A stretch of 64,000 bases of DNA from Cyclobacterium jeungdonense (lineage in GTDB: Bacteria > Bacteroidota > Bacteroidia > Cytophagales > Cyclobacteriaceae): assembly GCF_010994275.1 (NCBI RefSeq), contig NZ_WMCD01000013.1, positions 1 through 64,000 on the forward strand, written 5' to 3'. This document shows, one piece after another, positions 26,323 through 33,323 of this stretch. The notes beneath the pieces were generated by a model, which ran no database searches, had not been told where the DNA came from, and worked only from the letters and a program-made list of their open reading frames with translations. A program made the position numbers and the translations under genes. The stretch's first letter is position 1. Every line of letters starts with the position of its first letter.

Positions 26323-26661
26323 TTACTTTGATTTGTTTTCTTCGTTGACATGCGTAACCAAGCGGTCGCAAAGCGCTTTTATTTCTTCTGAAAAATACTC
26401 GTCTCCGGTACTGTTCAGGATGGTTTGGCCCATGCCGCCTAAAATATCGATGTAGAACCGCTTCATTTCGGCCACAGACATTTCACTGGTCCAAAGGTCG
26501 ATTCGCAAGGTGCTCTGATTTAAATTATCCCAAACATTCACGCTAATGCTTCTGGTGGATTCCATGCCTTCCGCTTCTTTATCAGATGCGTCCCATTCAA
26601 TACTTTTGGGGAGGTTTTTATCGTCCAGGGATACGGTGAATTTGATTTCGGATTTTTTCAT
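26323..26661 (-). CDS. gldC: Gliding motility protein GldC
   Basis: 112-aa cytoplasmic protein of the GldC family, known from Flavobacterium gliding and conserved in Bacteroidota including non-gliding species. Recognised by KSEIKFTVSLDDKNLPKSI at the N-terminus and LRIDLWTSEMSVAEMKRF in the middle, the most conserved part of the family. Biochemical function is unknown; it supports the gliding/T9SS-linked machinery. It lies 58 nt after scoB and ends at a strong terminator, so it is probably the last gene of the operon. Confidence 0.9.
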   Translation of the reverse strand: MKKSEIKFTVSLDDKNLPKSIEWDASDKEAEGMESTRSISVNVWDNLNQSTLRIDLWTSEMSVAEMKRFYIDILGGMGQTILNSTGDEYFSEEIKALCDRLVTHVNEENKSK

Positions 26662-26719
26662 TTTTGTACGTTTACCTTTTGAGGATGCAAAACTAACAAA
26701 GAATACCGAAAGTTGGATA

Positions 26720-27388
26720 CTATTGCTGCTGAAAGCCCGTCATTTCAGGAATTTCACCTTTAATGACCAACCTACCCTCGGTTTTATTTCGGATCTCATC
26801 CAGCTCCACACCTGGTGCCCGTTCCAGTAGTTTGAAACCACCCTCCGGAAGAATGCTAAATACGCCCAGGTCTGTAAAAATCTTATGTACGCAACGTACT
26901 CCGGTTACTGGGAATTTGCATTGTTTACGTAATTTAGGACTTCCGTCTTTGTGGCAGTGCAGCATGGCTACCAGCAACTTGGCATCTGAAGCAACCAGAT
27001 CCAGGGCTCCTCCCACCCCTTTTATCAGTCCTGAAGCAATTTTCCAGTTGCTGATGTCTCCATTTTCAGACACTTCAAGGGCCCCCAAAATCGCCATGTC
27101 TATGTGCCCTCCACGGATCATGGAAAAAGCCTCAGCAGAATCAAACAAAGAGGAACCCTTGACCATAGAGATGGTCTCTTTGCCAGCATTGACCAAATCA
27201 GGATTGATTTCAGATGACCGGGGATAGGGACCGATTCCCAACAATCCATTTTCAGATTGGAGTACTACCTGCAGGTGGTCTGGAATGTAGTTGGCAACCA
27301 GGGTAGGTATGCCAATCCCCAAATTGATGTACTGTCCATCTTTAATTTCTCTGGCTATTCGGCAGGCTATTTGTTCTTTGCTTAGCAT
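26720..27388 (-). CDS. scoB: 3-oxoacid CoA-transferase, subunit B
   Basis: 222-aa beta subunit of succinyl-CoA:3-oxoacid (or acetoacetate) CoA-transferase, moving CoA between acids to activate acetoacetate. The family start GQYINLGIGIPTLVANYIP and the catalytic glutamate segment LQSENGLLGIGPYP are present, as is GGHIDMAILGALEVSENGDI. The gene starts 9 nt after scoA, giving the two subunits of one enzyme. Confidence 0.93.
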   Translation of the reverse strand: MLSKEQIACRIAREIKDGQYINLGIGIPTLVANYIPDHLQVVLQSENGLLGIGPYPRSSEINPDLVNAGKETISMVKGSSLFDSAEAFSMIRGGHIDMAILGALEVSENGDISNWKIASGLIKGVGGALDLVASDAKLLVAMLHCHKDGSPKLRKQCKFPVTGVRCVHKIFTDLGVFSILPEGGFKLLERAPGVELDEIRNKTEGRLVIKGEIPEMTGFQQQ

Positions 27389-27397
27389 GGGTAAAAA

Positions 27398-28093
27398 TTA
27401 AGGAGAAACGGTGATGTTTTCAATTCTTTTTTCATAACCGGCTCCCTGAAAAATACGCTGCACATAAATACCCGGAGTATGAATTTGATTGGGGTCCAGT
27501 TCTCCGGCGGGCACCAATTGCTCCACCTCCGCAATGGTTATTTTGCCAGCTGCTGCCATCAAAGGATTGAAGTTTCTGGCAGTACCCTTATAAATTAAAT
27601 TTCCGGCAGTATCTCCTTTCCAGGCTTTGACCAGGGCAAAATCCGCCTTGATCCAGCGTTCCAGCAAGTACAAGCGGCCGTCAAATTCACGGATTTCTTT
27701 TCCTTCTGCCAACTCAGATCCAATGCCTGCCGGCGTGAAAAAAGCGGGAATTCCTGCACCACCGGCACGAATGCGTTCTGCCAAGGTACCCTGAGGAATG
27801 AGTTCGAGCTCCAATTCACCCGCACGGTACTGGTCTTCGAATTCTTTATTTTCTCCGACATAACTGGCGATTAGCTTTTTGATCATTCGTTCTTTCAGCA
27901 GCAAACCAACGCCAAAATCATCGACGCCTGCATTATTGGAAATACAGGTAAGTCCTTTTACATTTTTTCCTACAAGCGCTTGTATGCCTGCTTCCGGAAT
28001 GCCGCAAAGTCCAAAACCTCCCAAAAGGAGTACCGATCCATCAGTGATGTCCCTGACAGCATCTTCGGCATCTTTTACCTTTTTATTTATCAT
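27398..28093 (-). CDS. scoA: 3-oxoacid CoA-transferase, subunit A
   Basis: 231-aa alpha subunit of the CoA-transferase. The glycine-rich motif LLLGGFGLCGIPEAGIQAL lies near residues 22-40, and CISNNAGVDDFGVG and FFTPAGIGSELAEGKE follow in the family order. The start at 28093 (MINKKVKDAEDA) is chosen over 28126. It overlaps the ribF stop by 11 nt (ribF ends at 28083), which would couple translation. scoB follows after 9 nt. Confidence 0.93.
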   Translation of the reverse strand: MINKKVKDAEDAVRDITDGSVLLLGGFGLCGIPEAGIQALVGKNVKGLTCISNNAGVDDFGVGLLLKERMIKKLIASYVGENKEFEDQYRAGELELELIPQGTLAERIRAGGAGIPAFFTPAGIGSELAEGKEIREFDGRLYLLERWIKADFALVKAWKGDTAGNLIYKGTARNFNPLMAAAGKITIAEVEQLVPAGELDPNQIHTPGIYVQRIFQGAGYEKRIENITVSP

Positions 28094-29036
28094 GCGGTTT
28101 GATTTTACCCGATCCGAAATAGGCAAGCGCTTGTTGTCGGTCCTTTTGCAATTGTTCTTTCAAAGCCTCTAAATTTCCGAATTTTTTTTCCGGTCTCAAA
28201 AATTCCAGAAACTCAACTTCAATGTTTTTTCCATATAAATCACCCTCGAAGTTCAGTACATTCACTTCTATGTTTTTGACTGCACCGGAAACCGTTGGCC
28301 TTTTACCTATATTCAGCATTCCTCCATAGCTATCAGAGCCAGTATTTACACGAACAAGATAGGCCCCATCCATGGGGATCAACTTGTTCGATTCTTCAAT
28401 TTTTATGTTGGCGGTAGGGAATCCCAGGGTGCGACCGATTTGATCTCCACGTATAACTACCCCTTCCAAAGAATATGGTTTTCCAAGAAATTCATTGGCT
28501 GTAGCAATGTCACCCGACTCTAGTGCCTTTCTTATTTTGGTGCTGCTAATACCGACATTATCGATGTCCTGACGGGGGATTTCCTCCAACTCAAAATGAT
28601 AGTCCTTTTGTCGGGCTTTTAAATGGTCAAAGCTTCCTTCTCTACCTTTCCCAAATCGATGATCGTATCCTATTACCAAAATTTTAGTCCGAATCTTTTC
28701 AACGAGCACCGAACGGATAAACTCTTCAGAGGGCATTTCTGAAAAATCTTTAGTAAATGGAATAAACACGAGATGATCCACCCCGAATGAGGCCAGCAAG
28801 CGACACTTTTCATCGAAGCTGCTTAAAAGTCTGACTCCGTGCTCCTCGGGAAACAATACCATTCTGGGATGAGGCCAAAATGTCACCAATACGGTTTCCC
28901 CTTTTATCCTTTGGGCTATCTTATGTATTCTTTTGAGGATTTTTTGATGGCCCAAATGAACTCCGTCAAAGGTACCTATTGTGACCACCGGACGGGTAAT
29001 CACTGGAAAATCATCAAGAGATTTATAAATTTTCAT
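28083..29036 (-). CDS. ribF: Bifunctional riboflavin kinase / FAD synthetase
   Basis: 317-aa enzyme making FMN and then FAD from riboflavin. The N-terminal FAD-synthetase domain has TIGTFDGVHLGHQKIL (nucleotide-binding HxGH) and GYDHRFGKGREG. The C-terminal flavokinase domain starts near residue 185 with GDQIGRTLGFPTANI, then GGMLNIGKRPTV. It overlaps truB by 14 nt at its 5' end and scoA by 11 nt at its 3' end, so it is deep inside a tightly packed operon. Confidence 0.95.
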   Translation of the reverse strand: MKIYKSLDDFPVITRPVVTIGTFDGVHLGHQKILKRIHKIAQRIKGETVLVTFWPHPRMVLFPEEHGVRLLSSFDEKCRLLASFGVDHLVFIPFTKDFSEMPSEEFIRSVLVEKIRTKILVIGYDHRFGKGREGSFDHLKARQKDYHFELEEIPRQDIDNVGISSTKIRKALESGDIATANEFLGKPYSLEGVVIRGDQIGRTLGFPTANIKIEESNKLIPMDGAYLVRVNTGSDSYGGMLNIGKRPTVSGAVKNIEVNVLNFEGDLYGKNIEVEFLEFLRPEKKFGNLEALKEQLQKDRQQALAYFGSGKIKPHDK

Positions 29037-29712
29037 TCCGCTCTTTATTGATTTTTTCTACCAATTCATCCAATTCCCATGCTTTTTCCAACCTGAATTC
29101 CCCAATTGCTGTTCGTTTTAAAGAAGAAAGGTACGCACCTACCCCCAATATTTCTCCCATATCCCGGGCCAAACTTCGGATATAAGTTCCTTTGGAACAC
29201 TGAATCCGAAAATGGACTTCTGGTAAGGAAATGCGGACAATTTCAAATTTTTTTACCGTTACCGGTCTGGGGTCTAATATAACAGTTATTCCTCTTCTGG
29301 CCGATTCATACACCCGTTTACCATCTTTCTTGATGGCTGAGTGACTGGGGGGTATTTGCATGATCTCACCGGTGAGCGATGCTGCAGCCTTTTGGATAGC
29401 AGATTCATCCAGAAACGAAGGGTCTGCTACGTTTATCACCTCTCTCTCCAGATCAAATGACTCGGTTGTTTGGCCTAACACGAAGCTTCCCTCGTATTCT
29501 TTTTCCTGGGACTGATACCCTTCGATGTTTTTAGTTTCTTTTCCGGCACAGATAATCAGCAGCCCGGTAGCCAGTGGATCCAGCGTGCCGGCATGTCCGA
29601 CTTTTTTTACTTTAAGTGCGTTTCTGATTTTTTTGACGACATCGAAGGAGGTCCAACGGTAGGGTTTGTTGACTAAAAATACGGCTCCATATGCTTGTTC
29701 TTTAGGCCCCAT
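29023..29712 (-). CDS. truB: tRNA pseudouridine(55) synthase
   Basis: 229-aa TruB making pseudouridine-55 in the T-loop of tRNAs. Catalytic Asp45 is in GHAGTLDPLATG, and the N-terminal VNKPYRWTSFDVV and CSKGTYIRSLARDMGE are family motifs. The start at 29712 shares one base with the TGA of uppP (TGATG). The longer in-frame ATG at 29760 would lie inside uppP and is rejected. It overlaps ribF by 14 nt. Confidence 0.95.
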   Translation of the reverse strand: MGPKEQAYGAVFLVNKPYRWTSFDVVKKIRNALKVKKVGHAGTLDPLATGLLIICAGKETKNIEGYQSQEKEYEGSFVLGQTTESFDLEREVINVADPSFLDESAIQKAAASLTGEIMQIPPSHSAIKKDGKRVYESARRGITVILDPRPVTVKKFEIVRISLPEVHFRIQCSKGTYIRSLARDMGEILGVGAYLSSLKRTAIGEFRLEKAWELDELVEKINKERNENL

Positions 29713-30506
29713 CAAAATACCCAGCCGGAAAGAATGGCCAATAGGCCCACAATGGTACAATACACAGAAAAATAACTGAGTTTACTTCTCCGCACCAATT
29801 GAATCATCCAGGTGCAGGCGACCATGCCAGCAATGAAGGCAGCTAAAAAAGCAACTACCATGGTTCCAAATTTTTCGTTTTGGTAACTAAGGGCTCCATC
29901 GATAATGTCTTTTCCTATTTTACCCAAAATCAGGGGAACCACCATCAGGAATGAAAATCGAGCAGCCCTGTTTTTATCGATTCCCAGCATCACAGAAGTC
30001 GATATGGTTGCCCCGGATCGGGATATTCCTGGTAGCATGGCGACTGCCTGGGCAAAGCCAATAATCAGGGCATGAATATAGGAAACCGGTTTGCCGGTAT
30101 TTTTTGCGTGATCGGCCAAAAACAGGAGTAAGGCTGTCACCAATAACATAAAGCCCACGAAAACAACCTTCCCCCCAAAAAGCTGCTCCAATTCCTCCTC
30201 AAAAAACAATCCGATGAATACTGCCGGAATCATGGACAGAATTATTTTGGCAGAAAACTGCGTTTCTTCGTTATTCTTAAATTGGAAAAGTCCACGAGTA
30301 ATCTCATAGACATCTTTTCTGAAAACAACCAGTGTGCTCAAAGCGGTTGCAAAATGGACCACTACCGTAAATAATAAACTTTCCTCAGGAACTGAATCTC
30401 CGCCAAGCAAGGCAGATGCAATCTCCAAATGGCCACTGGAGGATACAGGTAAAAATTCAGTAAGTCCCTGGACTATGCCCAGAATTACCGCTTCAAAGAA
30501 TGTCAT
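29712..30506 (-). CDS. uppP: Undecaprenyl-diphosphatase
   Basis: 264-aa polytopic inner-membrane enzyme (BacA/UppP) recycling undecaprenyl pyrophosphate for cell-wall and glycan synthesis. The motif GLTEFLPVSSSGHLEI near the N-terminus and GISRSGATIS near residue 160 contain the catalytic Glu/Ser and Arg residues. About eight membrane helices. The ATG overlaps the DUF3098 stop as TAATG. Confidence 0.95.
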   Translation of the reverse strand: MTFFEAVILGIVQGLTEFLPVSSSGHLEIASALLGGDSVPEESLLFTVVVHFATALSTLVVFRKDVYEITRGLFQFKNNEETQFSAKIILSMIPAVFIGLFFEEELEQLFGGKVVFVGFMLLVTALLLFLADHAKNTGKPVSYIHALIIGFAQAVAMLPGISRSGATISTSVMLGIDKNRAARFSFLMVVPLILGKIGKDIIDGALSYQNEKFGTMVVAFLAAFIAGMVACTWMIQLVRRSKLSYFSVYCTIVGLLAILSGWVF

Positions 30507-30712
30507 TAATTGTTCTTTTTATAAAATATGGCGTAAAATTGAAAAAGAAATCCAAACAGCACTACAATCGGGCCTAATGTCAACCCCATAAAACCGAATC
30601 CATGTGGCTGCTGATCCAATCCCATGATGACAAAACCTAACACGATAATCGCAATGCCAGTCAACATCAATTGGTAATTTTTTTTGGTAAAAGGTAAATG
30701 GTTGTTTTTCAT
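30506..30712 (-). CDS. DUF3098 small membrane protein
   Basis: 68-aa protein of the Bacteroidota-specific DUF3098 family, with a short basic N-terminus, a first helix (LMLTGIAIIVLGFVIMGLD) and a second (LGPIVVLFGFLFQFYAIFY). Function unknown. The ftsX-DUF3098-uppP-truB-ribF order is common in this phylum, so it may serve cell division or wall precursor recycling. Its stop is fused to the uppP start (TAATG). Its leader consists of repeat copy A. Confidence 0.88.
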   Translation of the reverse strand: MKNNHLPFTKKNYQLMLTGIAIIVLGFVIMGLDQQPHGFGFMGLTLGPIVVLFGFLFQFYAIFYKKNN

Positions 30713-30852
30713 CTGTTTATATTTTTTTTTCAGCGGTCATAACCTGTCCCGCACCGAAGGTCGGGATAGCCTGTCCCGATCTTTAATCGGGAGAATCTTT
30801 TATGATTTATGATCATCCCACTAGGTGACGTTCTCGTCATGCTCGATTTCAT
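30713..30852 (-). repeat. MKS-leader repeat, copy A (between ftsX and DUF3098)
   Basis: It fills the gap between ftsX (4 nt after its stop) and the DUF3098 ATG. Hairpin TCCCGAT/ATCGGGA at 30774-30792; a second, looser stem lies in CCCGACC/GGTGCGGG. The small frame 30730-30852 reads MKSSMTRTSPSGMII at the start and GTGYPDLRCGTGYDR at the end (40 aa, TGA stop), then an A-run and TATAAACAG before the next ATG. The flanking genes are normally adjacent in the phylum, which suggests insertion into a conserved operon. Confidence 0.82.
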
Positions 30853-30856
30853 AATA

Positions 30857-31747
30857 TTAATATAAATCGTCAAGGGACATATTCAGGTATTTGTTTATAG
30901 ACCGAAAGGTGCTAATCCAGGACATAAAGGCCCCTAATAAAATCAAACTTCCGAAAAGTAAGGCTAATAATTCAGCATCGTATAATAATTGGAGCCCTTC
31001 AATAAAATTTTTACCATATTGCATTAAGCCAAAAATAATTCCAGATGCCAATATACCTGCCAATCCTCCGTAAAGAAAAGAGCGCCATAAAAATGGGCGC
31101 CTGATAAAACTTTTGGTAGCACCCACCAATTGCATGCTACGGATCAAAAAACGCTGAGAAAATAACGCCAATTTAATCGTATTGCTAATCAAGATAACTA
31201 CAGTCACTAAAAGTATCAATATCAGCGTACCCATTATTAGACTAACCTTTAATAAGTTTTCATTAATCGAAGCAACCATATCCTGCATGTAGGTTACTTC
31301 AAAAACACCAGGAATGGCTTCCAACTCCGCCACGATGGTAGCAATTCCCTCAGTAGTCTGAAACTCTTCGCTAATGGAAAAAGTAAAAGAGTCCCTCAGT
31401 GGATTTTCATCCAGAAATTGTGTAAAGTCTTCTCCAACCTCCTCCAGAAAAAGACTGGCGGCCTCCTCTTTTGATGTAAAGTGCATCACCGGTTCCTCGC
31501 CCCTTCGAAGTACATAGGGCTTATTTTCTACCTGCTGGAGCAACTGATCTATGGCGTTCTTTTGTAAGTTTTTGGCTAAGAATACCTGTACTTCTATGTT
31601 TTCCCTAATCAGGCTAGTCAGCTTTTTGGCCTGAATCATGACGACGCCAAAAATCCCAATCATCAGCAAGGACAGGGTGATGCTGAAAAGCACGCTGGCA
31701 AATTTATAGCTCCCCAACCTCGTTTTTTTTCTTTGTTTTCCGCTCAT
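30857..31747 (-). CDS. ftsX: Cell division protein FtsX (permease-like)
   Basis: 296-aa FtsX: one N-terminal transmembrane helix (about 18-40), a periplasmic domain (about 45-170) and three C-terminal helices with the FtsX/MacB core (about 175-285, including GATKSFIRRPFLWRS). FtsEX controls peptidoglycan hydrolases at division. FtsE is not adjacent, as is usual in Bacteroidota. First gene of the run ending with gldC, with a recognisable promoter directly upstream. Confidence 0.9.
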   Translation of the reverse strand: MSGKQRKKTRLGSYKFASVLFSITLSLLMIGIFGVVMIQAKKLTSLIRENIEVQVFLAKNLQKNAIDQLLQQVENKPYVLRRGEEPVMHFTSKEEAASLFLEEVGEDFTQFLDENPLRDSFTFSISEEFQTTEGIATIVAELEAIPGVFEVTYMQDMVASINENLLKVSLIMGTLILILLVTVVILISNTIKLALFSQRFLIRSMQLVGATKSFIRRPFLWRSFLYGGLAGILASGIIFGLMQYGKNFIEGLQLLYDAELLALLFGSLILLGAFMSWISTFRSINKYLNMSLDDLY

Positions 31748-31766
31748 GACAGGTACATATTCGAAT

Positions 31767-31797
31767 CAAAATTACTCAGGTAAATTTACTTAACCAA
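31767..31797 (-). promoter_or_regulatory. Predicted Bacteroidota sigma-A promoter for the ftsX operon
   Basis: On the minus strand TTG (31797-31795), a 20-nt spacer and TAATTTTG (31774-31767) match the -33/-7 layout TTG-N19-23-TAnnTTTG. The -7 box ends 19 nt before the ftsX ATG. The -33 part overlaps the end of pdeM. Confidence 0.5.
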
Positions 31798-32473
31798 CCT
31801 TATTATTTAATTTGATTGGAATCACTGCCTCGCCTGTGGTCACTATGATAAATGAAGCTTTGTCCTGAGGAATAGTCATCAAACCGGTGAACTTACCAAA
31901 AGCGGGCATCACCAGGCAATTTTCCTCATAAAAAAAACAAGGTAATCTAATTCGCTGCTTGCTTTTTCCCTTGATAGTAACCCCGGGATGCAGGTGACCG
32001 CAAACGTTCAGATATCCTTCCGGAATCTGATCCTGAGGCTCGTGGCTCAACAATAGCTTGCCCAGGAGCAGGCATTTCGGATGAATGGTAAAATGGCTGC
32101 TTTGGTACATTTTTTCGGGCAACACATCATGGTTCCCTTTAATTAAATGAAAGGAAACGGCATCATTGAACTGGATGAAATCAAGAATTTGAATCCAGGA
32201 TTCGTTGTACTCGCTGTGAAACAAATCCCCTAAAAAAATAAATTGCCTGGGTTTGTAGGTTAAAATTAATCGCTGCATGATGGCAAAATCTTCTCCATGT
32301 ACGGACTCTGGGACAGGAATTCCCGATTTTCGAAAATGGCGCGCTTTTCCGAAATGAGTATCTGCCACCAAAAGGCATTTTTCTTCTTCCAGCCAAAGGG
32401 CTTTTTCCTTGAGTAAATGCAGCTGCTTACCCCGCCACTGCCAAATGCAATGTTCGTTCGTTTCTATGGTCAA
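31790..32473 (-). CDS. pdeM: Ligase-associated DNA damage response endonuclease PdeM-like metallophosphoesterase
   Basis: 227-aa calcineurin-like phosphoesterase. The metal-binding motifs occur in order: LLVADTHFGKA, FLGDLFHSE, LIKGNHD and CGHLHPG. Sequence style (WQWRGKQLHLLKEKALWLEE start) fits the PdeM group, usually linked to an ATP-dependent DNA ligase and a helicase in a repair cluster. Neither partner is in the window, so the repair role rests on family only. It ends 42 nt before the ftsX start. Confidence 0.82.
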   Translation of the reverse strand: MTIETNEHCIWQWRGKQLHLLKEKALWLEEEKCLLVADTHFGKARHFRKSGIPVPESVHGEDFAIMQRLILTYKPRQFIFLGDLFHSEYNESWIQILDFIQFNDAVSFHLIKGNHDVLPEKMYQSSHFTIHPKCLLLGKLLLSHEPQDQIPEGYLNVCGHLHPGVTIKGKSKQRIRLPCFFYEENCLVMPAFGKFTGLMTIPQDKASFIIVTTGEAVIPIKLNNKVG

Positions 32474-32706
32474 TGGTCGTCTCCGGATTCAATTCCAAAG
32501 GTAAGCTGAAAAGTGATGAAAGGAAAAGAAAAATAAGGGCCAGCCTCATTAAAAGTAATTTTTTGCACATTGTTAGGATAAAGCAATAGGAGAAAACTGA
32601 CATTGGGTATTTTTTGGAATAAAAATTGCAATTGCGGAAATCAGCAATCGTTCCACACCGGCGATCTGAATCCGGAACAAAGACAAGGTTTTATTAGCAT
32701 CAGTTT

Positions 32707-33312
32707 ATGAAGGTACTCTCAATAATCGCATTCGTTTTCGTATTTCTGACTGTATCTAAGAGTCATTCTCAGGAGTTGGAGCTTAGTGGCGGGCTGACCT
32801 ATAAGTACTTATTGGGTAAACAGCGTGCGCTTTATGCACCCGTTTTTGGGTTTGAAATTGGAGCAGCCCGACAGGAACAGGCTCCTTTTTCTGCGGATAT
32901 GATTGCCTGGGGGGCCAATGTGGGTGTTTTCAAAATGCATCGGACGGATAGCGAAGGTGTTGGTCAATCTCAACAAATTGTGGAAACCAAAGCCATTTTT
33001 CGGTACGACTATTATTACAATGATTATTTTTCTTTTTTCTATGGAGCCGAGGCAGGGTTTTCCTTTACCACGCTCCAAAGCGATCAGCCGATGATATCCT
33101 CAGAAAACAACTCCACTCAGCTCTTTACTCGAGGAATCATTGCTCCAAATGGGGGGATCAACTTTGAAATAAATCGTTACATCGCACTTTATTACAAATT
33201 GCAATACGATTTGGGTAAGTATTTTGGACCCCAACCAAACTGGGGCAGTCCTTCTTCCAAATGGAATCACCTTACAACTCAGACCGCTGGTCTTCGTGTA
33301 AGGTTCTGGTAG
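32707..33312 (+). CDS. Putative outer-membrane beta-barrel protein, unknown function
   Basis: 201-aa protein, family not recognised. A signal peptide (MKVLSIIAFVFVFLTVSKSHSQ) is followed by alternating aromatic and polar strands (FRYDYYYNDYFSFFYGAEAG, YIALYYKLQYDLGKYF) and a C-terminus ending RVRFW. A terminal aromatic is typical of barrel proteins inserted by BamA. No enzyme motif. It is divergent from pdeM and convergent with the dehydrogenase fusion gene, so context does not help. Confidence 0.6.
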   Translation: MKVLSIIAFVFVFLTVSKSHSQELELSGGLTYKYLLGKQRALYAPVFGFEIGAARQEQAPFSADMIAWGANVGVFKMHRTDSEGVGQSQQIVETKAIFRYDYYYNDYFSFFYGAEAGFSFTTLQSDQPMISSENNSTQLFTRGIIAPNGGINFEINRYIALYYKLQYDLGKYFGPQPNWGSPSSKWNHLTTQTAGLRVRFW

Positions 33313-33323
33313 TATCAGGCTTC

